Shown: in pieces, positions 17,694-25,911 of the stretch | How positions within the stretch are numbered: position 1 is the stretch's first letter | Layout of the letters: each line of letters begins with the position of its first letter | From: Mucilaginibacter flavidus | GTDB taxonomy: Bacteria; Bacteroidota; Bacteroidia; Sphingobacteriales; Sphingobacteriaceae | Reading direction: 5' to 3' | Length of the DNA: 64,000 nt | Assembly (NCBI RefSeq): GCF_024055575.1 | Contig: NZ_JAMXOE010000007.1 | Span: 1 to 64,000, forward strand | Position numbers and translations under genes: made by a program | The notes under the pieces: model-generated | Database searches by the model: none | The model's input: the letters and a program-made list of their open reading frames with translations, nothing else | Told to the model about the DNA's origin: nothing

Positions 17694-18659
17694 ATGAATA
17701 AAACTATTTCAATTTTAACTTATTCTGCATTATTAGTGTCTCTGCTTGCCACAGGGTTCCGGGCACATGCGCAAAATCGCGAAGCAAAGTATTACAATAA
17801 AATATTCCCCTCCCATGCTCAGGAAGAGATGGACGTTAAACAGGTAGTGTTGCCACCCGACTCTAACTCAGGCCCGGGCATGTACCGTGTGAATGAATTT
17901 TTCTCTAACGGCAAACCTAAGCTGGTGACCACCTCCAGGACAAATGATGTTAATTTGAAATACGATGGCCCTTTCGTAGCCTACTATTATAAAGGCGGTA
18001 GAAAAACCATCGGCCGTTTTAATAATGGTGTGCTTTCGGGAAAAGTTTCTACTTTTTATCCTAATGGGAAGCTTTACCAGGCCCTTGTATATAAGGACGG
18101 AGACACAGTCCGTTACGGCGACTGCGGCGATTTGACTGGCGCCGGCCTGGCAGAAAACGGGAAAGGTAAGTGGATTGAATACAGTTATGATTTTAAACAA
18201 ATTTACGAGGAAGGGCCTATAGAGAATGGCGTTAGGGCTGGAATATGGCGGATTAGCGGAAATAAAAAAAATATTATATTAGAGAATTACCAGGGTGGGA
18301 AATTGATTTCTGCGTCTTATGAAGATACTGTTATTCGTAATAAAGAATATCCACACACCGATCATATTCCAATATTTGCCGAAGGGATGCGAGGTTTTTG
18401 GAATTTCCTTACTAAAAATGCCCGCTATCCCGTATCTGCCCGCAGGGAGGGTATTTCCGGAAAGGTAGTGGTTGGATTTATGGTTGAGGTAGATGGCTCG
18501 CTAACAAATTTCAGAATTATTAAAGGCGTTAATGACGACTTAAACAACGCCGTTATCGACGCGTTAAAGCGATCCCCAAAATGGATTCCGGCCTCATACA
18601 AGGGTGTACCGGTTCGTGTTGAATCCCAGGTGCCGTTTACCTTTGCTCTATCTGACTAA
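17694..18659 (+). CDS. MORN/YwqK-like repeat protein with TonB C-terminal domain (paralogue 3)
   Basis: A 321-residue, more diverged member of the array with a signal peptide ending at FRAHAQ, MORN-like units (NEFFSNGKPKLV, YYYKGGRKTIGRFNNGVLSG, YPNGKLYQ) and a C-terminal TonB domain (IPIFAEGMRGFWNFLTKN ... VESQVPFTFALSD). It begins 5 bases after the previous stop and is the last gene of the unit. All four proteins keep the pattern 'VP-F-GGxxAFYxFLxKN-YP', which marks the start of the TonB fold. Confidence 0.8.
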   Translation: MNKTISILTYSALLVSLLATGFRAHAQNREAKYYNKIFPSHAQEEMDVKQVVLPPDSNSGPGMYRVNEFFSNGKPKLVTTSRTNDVNLKYDGPFVAYYYKGGRKTIGRFNNGVLSGKVSTFYPNGKLYQALVYKDGDTVRYGDCGDLTGAGLAENGKGKWIEYSYDFKQIYEEGPIENGVRAGIWRISGNKKNIILENYQGGKLISASYEDTVIRNKEYPHTDHIPIFAEGMRGFWNFLTKNARYPVSARREGISGKVVVGFMVEVDGSLTNFRIIKGVNDDLNNAVIDALKRSPKWIPASYKGVPVRVESQVPFTFALSD

Positions 18660-18673
18660 TTAACACAAAAACA

Positions 18674-18712
18674 AAAAAGGCTTCCACCAATTAGTGAAAA
18701 CCTTTTCTCAAT
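18674..18712. terminator. Probable terminator between convergent units
   Basis: The segment AAAAAGGCTTCCACC/GTGAAAACCTTTT can pair imperfectly around a short loop and is flanked by A and T runs, so it could serve both the TonB-domain array and mdh. The stem is weak. Confidence 0.45.
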
Positions 18713-18727
18713 AAATAAAGTTCCTTA

Positions 18728-19666
18728 TTAAATAACGCCGGTATCAACCAAAACCTGGTTCATGTTACGTACAGCGTCAGCGCTCTTATTAAACTCAGCC
18801 TGCTCGGCATCGCTTAATTTAAAGTCGAGGATTTTCTCCCAGCCGCCTTTGCCTAAAATTACCGGAACAACCAGCGAGATGTCTTTCTGGCCGTATTCGC
18901 CATCAAGGGCAACACCGCATGATATTAGTTTTTTCTCATCGCGTACAATGCTTTCAACCATTGCGGCAGTACCTGCGCCTGGTGCATACCATGCAGACGT
19001 ACCAATCAAAGCTGTTAAAGTTGCGCCGCCAACCATGGTTGCTTTTACAACTTTATCCTGTTGCTCTTTGCTTAACAACTGTGTTACCGGGATACTGTTC
19101 CAGGTAGCGTGGTTAATTAAAGGTATCATTGTTGTATCACCGTGACCACCAATAACAACCGCGTTTAAGTCGGCAGGCGAGCAGCCAAGTTCCTGGCTCA
19201 GGTAATATTTAAAACGTGATGAATCCAAAGCGCCACCCATACCCAGAATTTTATTTTTGGGTAAGCCCGAAGTTTTAAGGGTAAGGTAGTTCATGGTATC
19301 CATTGGGTTTGATACCACGATGATGATGGTATCAGGCGAATACTTTAATATATTTTCGGTAACGCTTTTTACTATACCAGCGTTAACACCGATCAATTCT
19401 TCGCGTGTCATCCCCGGTTTGCGCGGCAGGCCTGAAGTAATTACTACAACTTCCGAACCGGCAGTTGCGGCGTAGTCGTTAGTAACACCTTTAATTTTAG
19501 TGTCGAACCCCAACAGGGCCGATGTTTGCATCATATCGATTGCTTTACCTTCGGCAACGCCTTCTTTGATGTCTAATAAAATAAGTTCTTCGGCCAATTC
19601 TTTCCTGGCGATATTATCTGCGCAGGTTGCTCCAACAGCACCGGCGCCAACAACAGTTATTTTCAT
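18728..19666 (-). CDS. mdh: Malate dehydrogenase
   Basis: A 312-residue LDH-like malate dehydrogenase. NAD-binding GAGAVGAT lies at residues 7-14, LLDIKEG at 31-37, the substrate arginines in SGLPRKPGMTREEL near 80-90, and the catalytic His in IGGHGDTTM near 174. It interconverts malate and oxaloacetate with NAD in the TCA cycle. The deep Gly/Met-rich substrate loop fits malate rather than lactate. It is monocistronic. A TATCTTCG box 38 bases upstream of the start can serve as promoter. Confidence 0.95.
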   Translation of the reverse strand: MKITVVGAGAVGATCADNIARKELAEELILLDIKEGVAEGKAIDMMQTSALLGFDTKIKGVTNDYAATAGSEVVVITSGLPRKPGMTREELIGVNAGIVKSVTENILKYSPDTIIIVVSNPMDTMNYLTLKTSGLPKNKILGMGGALDSSRFKYYLSQELGCSPADLNAVVIGGHGDTTMIPLINHATWNSIPVTQLLSKEQQDKVVKATMVGGATLTALIGTSAWYAPGAGTAAMVESIVRDEKKLISCGVALDGEYGQKDISLVVPVILGKGGWEKILDFKLSDAEQAEFNKSADAVRNMNQVLVDTGVI

Positions 19667-19703
19667 AATATATTTGATTTTGCGGATAGAAAATTAAATT
19701 GGC

Positions 19704-19711
19704 CGAAGATA
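19704..19711 (-). promoter_or_regulatory. Probable -7 box of mdh
   Basis: On the minus strand the sequence reads TATCTTCG, one base from the Bacteroidota -7 consensus TAnnTTTG, placed 38 bases before the mdh start codon. Confidence 0.45.
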
Positions 19712-19763
19712 GATATTTATATTTTTTCCGCGTGTAAAAATTATACAATAAGTAGGAGAAGCG

Positions 19764-19798
19764 CAGATTTCGGATTTCGGATGTTCGATTTCGGATTT
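19764..19798. repeat. Word-repeat copy shared with 6361-6385
   Basis: GATTTCGGATTTCGGATG followed by TTCGATTTCGGATTT repeats the word ATTTCGG. The 20-base core TTCGGATGTTCGATTTCGGA is identical to the copy beside the group II intron end at 6365-6384. Confidence 0.6.
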
Positions 19799-19869
19799 AT
19801 TTTGGTGTATTGGATAATTTGCAGGTAAACAAACTAATTGATGGTTTGTATACATATAAAGCCTTTGTT

Positions 19870-20397
19870 ATGAAAATCAACTATTTATTTTTAATTCTTT
19901 CCGCCGTTACTGCCTTATCGGCCTGCAATCGCTCCAAGCCTAAACCTATATCTAAAGACGTAACCAAAACAACCGTTAACATTAACGGGAGAAAGGACAG
20001 TGTTATTAACAATCCGCAAAAAAATTATGGCAACGCCACGGTTTCCGAACCCTGTGTTAAATGCCTGCTGCAGGTTATCCAAAATACGGCAAGCTATAAA
20101 ACGACGACTGGTACCTTATCCGCCCAAAGTATTATTTATAAAGTAAACTGGATCACCTCATCAAAACCTGTTAATTTAAGTGATGGCAGCAAAATTATTA
20201 ATGGAATGGCCGTTGATATTAACCAAAAAACCGGGAATTCTACAAAAAAGCTCATTACCTACCTTTATAATAATGCAAAAGGCACTATTTACACCTCCTT
20301 GAATGGTGATAATTTGCACAAGGACGAGAATGTTAGCGATACCTCGCTTAAGAAAATACGAAATAGTTGCTTTTGGGGCGTCGCATCCGCAAAATAG
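19870..20397 (+). CDS. Hypothetical lipoprotein
   Basis: A 175-residue protein starting at ATG 19870. The frame is open from 19810, but only from 19870 is there a signal sequence, MKINYLFLILSAVTALSAC, with lipobox LSA-C. The mature part is Lys/Thr/Asn-rich with a CVKC pair near residue 69 and a late Cys in NSCFWGVASAK. No family was recognised. The surrounding genes are unrelated and it has its own spacer on both sides. Confidence 0.7.
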   Translation: MKINYLFLILSAVTALSACNRSKPKPISKDVTKTTVNINGRKDSVINNPQKNYGNATVSEPCVKCLLQVIQNTASYKTTTGTLSAQSIIYKVNWITSSKPVNLSDGSKIINGMAVDINQKTGNSTKKLITYLYNNAKGTIYTSLNGDNLHKDENVSDTSLKKIRNSCFWGVASAK

Positions 20398-20594
20398 CTT
20401 TTATTGCGTTGGAAAAAAATAAGAAAATTACTTTTCAGTTGCCACTGTTTGCCTTTTGGGGATAATTTTTAATTGGTTGTTAATAACTTCTGGTATCAAT
20501 ACTCTGTTTTAGTGAATTTCGCAGTATAGATGCACGTTTTTAAAAAATATTAGAATTTTTTTAACATTTTATGATGAAATTTATAAAAATAGTT

Positions 20595-20602
20595 TAAATT
20601 CG
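20595..20602 (+). promoter_or_regulatory. Probable -7 box of the glutamine synthetase gene
   Basis: TAAATTCG matches TAnnTTnG and lies 67 bases before the start codon in an otherwise gene-free 271-base spacer. The preceding 60 bases are very AT-rich. No clear TTTG -33 element was seen. Confidence 0.35.
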
Positions 20603-20668
20603 CCTCATTATTCGTAGATAACTCTACAAAATTTAAGATTTCAACCCATATTATAAATTAATTAAACA

Positions 20669-21679
20669 ATGGCAACTAAACTCGAGTACATCTGGCTTGA
20701 TGGATACAAACCCACTCAAAGCCTGCGCAGCAAAACAAAAATTGTAAGTGATTTCGGCGGCACATTAGAAGAATGTCCAAACTGGAGCTTTGACGGTTCA
20801 TCAACCGAGCAGGCACCGGGCGGTTCGTCTGATTGCGTGTTGAAACCTGTATTTATTTGTAAAGATCCGGGAAGGCTGGATGCTTACCTTGTAATGTGCG
20901 AAGTACTTGATTCAACCGGGGCAGCTCATGAGTCGAACGGCCGTGCGCTTATCCAGGATGATGACAATGATTTCTGGTTCGGTTTTGAGCAGGAATACTT
21001 CCTGTGGGATCCTGAAACCAACAAACCGCTTGGTTTCCCAGCTGGTGGCTATCCTGGTCCGCAAGGCCCTTACTATTGCTCGGTTGGCGCCAACAACGCT
21101 TACGGCCGCGACATAGTTGAAGAGCATCTTGACCTTTGCCTTGAGGCTGGTTTAAATGTTGAAGGTATCAACGCTGAGGTTGCTGCAGGTCAGTGGGAAT
21201 TCCAGATATTTGCTAAAGGCGCTAAAGAAGCCGGTGACCAGATTTGGGTTGCACGTTACCTGCTTGAAAGAGTTGGCGAGGCTCATGGCGTTTCTATCAA
21301 CTGGCATTGCAAACCGCTTGGTCAATTAGACTGGAACGGTTCAGGCATGCACGCAAACTTCTCGAACACTACTTTAAGAACTTGCGGAAGCCAGGATATC
21401 TATACCAAAATTTGCGAAGCTTTCCGTCCGGCTGTTGCTGAATGTATCGCTGTATACGGTGCCGATAACGATCAGCGTTTAACCGGTAAACACGAAACTG
21501 CTTCTATACATGACTACAGCTATGGTGTTTCTGACCGTGGTGCATCAATCCGCATCCCGCTTTACACTGTACAAAAAGGCTGGAACGGTTACCTGGAAGA
21601 TCGTCGTCCTAACTCGGCTGCTGATCCATACAAAGTAGCTGCAGTTATTATCAAAACCGTTAAATCGGCAAAACTGTAA
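20669..21679 (+). CDS. Glutamine synthetase, type II (eukaryote-like)
   Basis: A 336-residue GSII. The beta-Grasp N-terminus carries EYIWLDGYKPTQSLRSKTK and the conserved WSFDGSSTEQAPG (about 38-50). Catalytic elements include FGFEQEYFL (~108), GINAEVAAGQWEFQI (~170), GSGMHANFS (~229), and NDQRLTGKHETASI (~270) with the flexible-loop Glu. The enzyme condenses ammonia with glutamate using ATP. GSII is the short decameric form of eukaryotes and some bacteria, and lacks the adenylylation Tyr motif of GSI. It is followed by a strong terminator, so it is a single-gene unit. Confidence 0.95.
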   Translation: MATKLEYIWLDGYKPTQSLRSKTKIVSDFGGTLEECPNWSFDGSSTEQAPGGSSDCVLKPVFICKDPGRLDAYLVMCEVLDSTGAAHESNGRALIQDDDNDFWFGFEQEYFLWDPETNKPLGFPAGGYPGPQGPYYCSVGANNAYGRDIVEEHLDLCLEAGLNVEGINAEVAAGQWEFQIFAKGAKEAGDQIWVARYLLERVGEAHGVSINWHCKPLGQLDWNGSGMHANFSNTTLRTCGSQDIYTKICEAFRPAVAECIAVYGADNDQRLTGKHETASIHDYSYGVSDRGASIRIPLYTVQKGWNGYLEDRRPNSAADPYKVAAVIIKTVKSAKL

Positions 21680-21706
21680 TTCCTGACTAAAAACTGATAT
21701 GTTCTT

Positions 21707-21741
21707 ATCCCCTGGTGGTAACACACCGGGGGATTTTTTTT
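21707..21741 (+). terminator. Rho-independent terminator of the glutamine synthetase gene
   Basis: ATCCCC-T-GGTG pairs with CACC-G-GGGGAT around a short loop, followed by eight T. A strong intrinsic terminator starting 28 bases after the stop. Confidence 0.9.
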
Positions 21742-21793
21742 GTTGGGATTTTTCGCGGTTGATTGTTTTATAGGAGCTCAAGAGGGCTTCGCC

Positions 21794-21826
21794 GTTACAC
21801 CGATTGGGGGATGATTTCACCGATTG
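21794..21826. repeat. Dispersed CACCGATT repeat, copy 1
   Basis: GTTACACCGATT (21794-21805) followed by ATGATTTCACCGATTG (21811-21826). The same paired arrangement, 'ACCGATT ... ATGATTnCACCGAT', occurs at 46926-46959 and 47741-47792. Here it runs into the 3' end of the cyclotransferase gene. Confidence 0.65.
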
Positions 21827-22218
21827 CCACTGTAAACCCCCGATTCAATCAACCAATATTCATCCACAGGTAAATTGTATAAATAAACCCAACACTCAAC
21901 TGTTGTGTCAGCCGCCTCTACCGAAACCAATTCTCTCACAAATAAGTTTGGCTGCGCTTCTTTCGGTCCAAACGCTTCGTAGTGATCCAGTTGTTTGAAT
22001 ACCTGTTTTGTATTGATCAATTGGTAAATTTTTCCATGGACATAACTACGGCCTTTGTTGTCTATAACAGCTCCGGGATATTCGCCCATATCATAAAGTC
22101 TGCCTTTAAATTTGCCATCAGCATAAAAAGTACAATTGGCGTTTAGGTACGCGCCAAATTCGTTCTGCTTATCCAGCAGTGTGCCATAGACAAATAAATA
22201 GGCGCTTTCGTTTTTCAT
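21817..22218 (-). CDS. Gamma-glutamylcyclotransferase family protein
   Basis: A 133-residue GGCT-like protein (AIG2/YtfP fold). The substrate-binding loop VYGTLL lies at residues 10-15, GRLYDMGEYPGAV near 40-52 and the probable catalytic Glu in LDHYEAFG near 80. Enzymes of this fold release 5-oxoproline from gamma-glutamyl amides or peptides. Together with the flanking glutamine synthetase II and the GS-like ligase it suggests local gamma-glutamyl amide chemistry, but this is inference. Its last codons include part of a dispersed repeat (CACCGATT), which encodes the tail SGVYSGNR. Confidence 0.8.
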   Translation of the reverse strand: MKNESAYLFVYGTLLDKQNEFGAYLNANCTFYADGKFKGRLYDMGEYPGAVIDNKGRSYVHGKIYQLINTKQVFKQLDHYEAFGPKEAQPNLFVRELVSVEAADTTVECWVYLYNLPVDEYWLIESGVYSGNR

Positions 22219-22346
22219 TTCAACCGTAAAGATATTGCCTGTTGGCTACGGACGCAATATTTTCCGCCTTTGGTGAATGATTTCGTTATTGTTTAACACA
22301 TTAATTTTATCTTGCTTAAATTGCCACGCCAATTAGTTGATGCGCC

Positions 22347-23705
22347 ATGAACGAAGAACAGGTAAAAGCCTATATACAGGATAACGATATAAAAAAAATA
22401 AAATTTGCCTTTGCAGATATCGACGGGGTATTGCGGGGTAAGGTAATTCACCCCAAAAAGTTCCTGGACGGGCTTGAGGGTGGTTACGGTTTTTGCGATG
22501 TAGTATGGGGTTGGGATAGCAGCGACGCCTGTTATGATAACGTAAAGCTTACCGGCTGGCACACCGGCTACCCCGACCAAATGTGCCGTATCGACCTTTC
22601 AACTTTCCGCACTGTGCCATGGGATGAAAATATTCCTTTCTTTTTAGGGGACTTCAGCAAAGCAGATGGCAATGATTTGCCGGCCTGTGGGCGCAGCCTG
22701 TTAAAACGTATTGCTAAACAATGCGCTGATATGGGCTATCATGCAGAGTTTGCCCAGGAGTTTGAGTGGTTCAACTTTAGCGAAACACCGCAAAGCCTTA
22801 AGGAAAAGAGCTTTACCAATTTAGAAAGCCTTACACCGGGCATGTTTGGCTACTCGATACTGCGTACATCATTAAACGATGAGTTTTATAATGACTTGTT
22901 TGATTTGCTGCTACAATTTAACGTCCCGCTTGAAGGTTTGCACACCGAAACAGGTCCTGGCGTGTACGAAGCTGCCATACTGCATGATGGCGTTTTAGAA
23001 GCAGCCGATAAAGCTGTGCTTTTTAAAACAGCGGTAAAAGAGATTGCCAACAAACACGGCATAATGGCCACCTTTATGGCGAAGTGGAACGAAAACCTGC
23101 CCGGTTGCAGCGGTCACCTTCACCAAAGCCTTTGGACAAAAGACAAAGCAAAAAACCTGTTTTACAGCGCGGACGATGAGTTTAACATGAGCGACTTGCA
23201 TAAGCATTACCTTGCCGGTCAGCTGCATTGCCTTCCGCAAATATTGCCCATGTACGCGCCTACAATAAACAGCTACAAACGCCTGGTTGAAGGCGCCTGG
23301 GCGCCAACCACTGTAACATGGGGCATTGATAACCGAACAACAGCGTTACGCGTTATCCACACATCCGAAAATTATACCCGGCTGGAAACCCGCATCCCGG
23401 GTTCTGATACCAACCCGTACCTGGCCATGGCCGCGGCACTGGCATCGGGCTTGTATGGTATTAAAAATAAACTGCCCTTAAATATTCCGGCAACAGTTGG
23501 CAATGGTTACCAGGATAAACGCAATGGCAGCCTGTCATCAAACCTATTTGATGCAACCAATATCATGAAAGATTCGGCACTGGCTAAAGAACTATTTGGA
23601 GAGGCCTTTGTTGACCATTTTACAAATACCCGGCTTTGGGAATGCAGGCAGTTTGGGAAAAGCGTTACGGATTGGGAGTTGAAAAGGTATTTCGAAATAA
23701 TATAA
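22347..23705 (+). CDS. Glutamine synthetase-like gamma-glutamyl ligase
   Basis: A 452-residue GSI-type enzyme: N-terminal KIKFAFADIDGVLRGK (17-32), Glu metal ligands in AQEFEWF (~137) and LHTETGPGVYEAA (~197), PGCSGHLHQSL (~253) with the catalytic-site His, and the Arg region YKRLVEGAWAPTTVTWGIDNRTTALRV (~310-340, read in parts). The N-terminal motif and length match the 'glutamine synthetase family' that includes gamma-glutamylpolyamine and gamma-glutamylanilide synthetases (PuuA, GlnA3-type), not the housekeeping enzyme, which is already present as GSII. It would ligate glutamate to an unknown amine with ATP. It is the first of three closely spaced genes (kinase, HAD phosphatase). Confidence 0.82.
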   Translation: MNEEQVKAYIQDNDIKKIKFAFADIDGVLRGKVIHPKKFLDGLEGGYGFCDVVWGWDSSDACYDNVKLTGWHTGYPDQMCRIDLSTFRTVPWDENIPFFLGDFSKADGNDLPACGRSLLKRIAKQCADMGYHAEFAQEFEWFNFSETPQSLKEKSFTNLESLTPGMFGYSILRTSLNDEFYNDLFDLLLQFNVPLEGLHTETGPGVYEAAILHDGVLEAADKAVLFKTAVKEIANKHGIMATFMAKWNENLPGCSGHLHQSLWTKDKAKNLFYSADDEFNMSDLHKHYLAGQLHCLPQILPMYAPTINSYKRLVEGAWAPTTVTWGIDNRTTALRVIHTSENYTRLETRIPGSDTNPYLAMAAALASGLYGIKNKLPLNIPATVGNGYQDKRNGSLSSNLFDATNIMKDSALAKELFGEAFVDHFTNTRLWECRQFGKSVTDWELKRYFEII

Positions 23706-23779
23706 TTTGATGCTATAATCTCGGAATTGGGCTACTTTTGAATCCCGGTTCAGATAATTGGACAAATAAATAAAAAATC

Positions 23780-24904
23780 GTGACTGATATACTTGATATA
23801 AATTTAGAAGAATCCGAAAATACCATCCTTCCATCCTTCCCGGTTCGTGCATCTAAGGTTCAAATTAAAATTGATTATGAAGCCGTATTAAAAAAAGCAT
23901 GGGAGGGATACGATTCGTCAAAAACGATAAGGGAAATAGAGGACATCAGTGCGATGGTTTCAACCAACCATGTGTTCCGAATTACGTTCGAGGATGATGA
24001 TATCATTATTGCAAAGCTGTCGTATTTTGGTAAATATGAACACTTTAAAGAAGATCACCGTATTATCCATGCACTATCGAACAACCTGCTCTATCCTTTC
24101 GAAAACCTGCTTTCAAAATCACTTTTAAAGAATAACAGGGTATACGTTTATCGATACAAACAAGGTAAAACAGATGCCTGGGTTATTTTTTACAACCCAA
24201 CGCGCATACTTGAACGTTTACCGCGGCGGCTGGAAGAACATCACATTATAAAATTAGGCCAACAGGTTGGCAAGTTCCACAAAGCCTGCTCAAGGGTAAA
24301 AAACGTGCTGCCAAAATCGTCGAAGACATTACGCACCGATATTTTTGCATTGCAAAAGGAACTGGAAACCAACGAAAAGCAGTTTGGTACCCCAATGCAG
24401 GTCGATTTGCTAAAATACCATTGTGATCTTTTCCTTAAAAACCGCTCGAAGTACAACATGCACTCCTTCGAAATTATACCGGTTTTTATCGATTGGAACA
24501 TCGGCAATTTTTCGGTAACATCAGATTTGGAACTGTATTCGCGCTGGGACTATGACTGGTTCAGGATGAGTTACCGGATACTGGATTTTTACTTTTTCAG
24601 CCGTGTATGTTCCGACAGGGGCGACCGTACGGTATTCAGCTACGTGATAACTACCATGATGGAAGACAGGTTTATCCTGTTTTTAAAGGAATACCACAAG
24701 GTAAACCCCATAACTGCCGACGAAATTCGTTTTTTGAAAGAGGCTTACCGCTTTTTTATTTTAAATTACGTGATAAAGGATGGCAAATACTTTTTTAACG
24801 AACAATATGCCAAAAAACTGCAGTCCGAAGCTTTTTCAATCTACCTGCCATCAGTCGACCGTGATTTTGATGCGGAAAAGATAATTGCAGCTTTGGGTCT
24901 GTAG
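23780..24904 (+). CDS. APH/CHK-like small-molecule kinase
   Basis: A 374-residue protein that starts at GTG 23780. Its layout is that of aminoglycoside/choline kinase-like phosphotransferases: a beta-rich N-lobe with ISAMVSTNHVFRITF and IIAKLSYFG (the Lys likely ATP-binding, ~75), a hinge region, then IPVFIDWNIGNFSV (~233-246), where D-W-N-x-G-N replaces the usual HGDxxxxN catalytic loop, and SRWDYDWFRMSYRILDFYFFSR (~257, read in parts), whose Asp fits the metal-binding DxD. The replacement of the catalytic-loop HGD by IDW is a departure, but Asp and Asn are kept. The substrate is unknown. It lies 74 bases after the GS-like gene. Confidence 0.65.
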   Translation: MTDILDINLEESENTILPSFPVRASKVQIKIDYEAVLKKAWEGYDSSKTIREIEDISAMVSTNHVFRITFEDDDIIIAKLSYFGKYEHFKEDHRIIHALSNNLLYPFENLLSKSLLKNNRVYVYRYKQGKTDAWVIFYNPTRILERLPRRLEEHHIIKLGQQVGKFHKACSRVKNVLPKSSKTLRTDIFALQKELETNEKQFGTPMQVDLLKYHCDLFLKNRSKYNMHSFEIIPVFIDWNIGNFSVTSDLELYSRWDYDWFRMSYRILDFYFFSRVCSDRGDRTVFSYVITTMMEDRFILFLKEYHKVNPITADEIRFLKEAYRFFILNYVIKDGKYFFNEQYAKKLQSEAFSIYLPSVDRDFDAEKIIAALGL

Positions 24905-24914
24905 CTCATGGTTA

Positions 24915-24932
24915 ATCCCGGACGTGCGGGAT
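24915..24932 (+). repeat. Small perfect hairpin between kinase and HAD genes
   Basis: ATCCCG GACGTG CGGGAT, a 6-bp GC-rich stem with a 6-base loop just after the kinase stop. No U run follows, so it may be a processing or attenuation element, or chance. Confidence 0.35.
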
Positions 24933-25004
24933 GGTTCATAGCCGAAGCGAAATATCGAATTAATTTTTAACTAATCTATAATCCCCAACCTCTAATCTCT
25001 ACTC

Positions 25005-25874
25005 ATGAAACGCATAGAAAACTTTAAATCGATAATTGATAAATACGATATCATATTTTTTGATGCGTTCGGCGTAATAAAAACCTACCAGGGGTTAATG
25101 CCCGGGATAGAAAAGACGTTTGAGTATTTACTGGCGCAGGGTAAAGAGTATTACATAGTAACTAACGATGCATCGCGCAGCCCGGCGCAGTTGGCCGAAA
25201 GCTACCACAAAAATGGCCTGTCCGTTATCACTGCCGATAGGATCATATCATCCGGCATGCTTACCAAAGAGTATTTGGATTTAAAGGTTGATGATGGCAT
25301 TGTGGCTTTTTTAGGCACACCGGAGTCGTCGCATTATATCGAGAGTTCGGGACTGCATACCTTACCGGTTCGCGAAATTGACAGCAGCAATATCGACAAG
25401 GTTAACGCCCTTGCTTTTTTGGATGACGAGGGTTTCGATTGGTGTGCCGATTTAAATAAAACCGTCAACATCCTGCGTAAACGCACTATCCCGGTAATAG
25501 TTGCTAATACCGACAGGGCGTACCCGGTATCTATTCATGACGTGGGCATAGCGATAGGGGGTATAGCCGCAATGATTGAGAGTATTATCGGTAAACAGTT
25601 TATTCGGTTTGGCAAACCCGATTCGCAGATGTTTATGTTTGCTTATGATATGATACGGGAATACAGGCCAATTACCAAAAAACAAATAGTTATGGTGGGC
25701 GATACGCTACAGACAGATATTTTAGGCGGCAATAAATTCGGGCTGGATACAGTACTCGTATTGTCGGGCAATACACTGGCGAAGGACGCTGATAACCGGA
25801 TAACATCTACCGGCATTGTGCCTACCTATATCTGTGATTCGGCAGTGATTGACATTAGCGGCTTAGGGTTTTAA
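25005..25874 (+). CDS. HAD-IIA family phosphatase-like protein
   Basis: A 289-residue HAD of the NagD/class IIA type: motif I IIFFDAFGVIKTYQ (~16), motif II VTNDASRSP (~50), the IIA cap with FLGTPESSHYIESSG (~99), motif III Lys in FGKPDSQMF (~205) and motif IV MVGDTLQTDILGG (~233). The second Asp of the standard DxDGT motif is Phe here (D-A-F-G), as in a subgroup of IIA proteins with DxWG. That residue normally acts as general acid/base, so activity may be altered. A sugar- or amino-acid-phosphate substrate is likely but unknown. The spacing suggests it belongs with the kinase and the GS-like ligase. Confidence 0.8.
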   Translation: MKRIENFKSIIDKYDIIFFDAFGVIKTYQGLMPGIEKTFEYLLAQGKEYYIVTNDASRSPAQLAESYHKNGLSVITADRIISSGMLTKEYLDLKVDDGIVAFLGTPESSHYIESSGLHTLPVREIDSSNIDKVNALAFLDDEGFDWCADLNKTVNILRKRTIPVIVANTDRAYPVSIHDVGIAIGGIAAMIESIIGKQFIRFGKPDSQMFMFAYDMIREYRPITKKQIVMVGDTLQTDILGGNKFGLDTVLVLSGNTLAKDADNRITSTGIVPTYICDSAVIDISGLGF

Positions 25875-25911
25875 TGTTAATAGTTTTCGATATTTAATAC
25901 CGTTAATTAAA

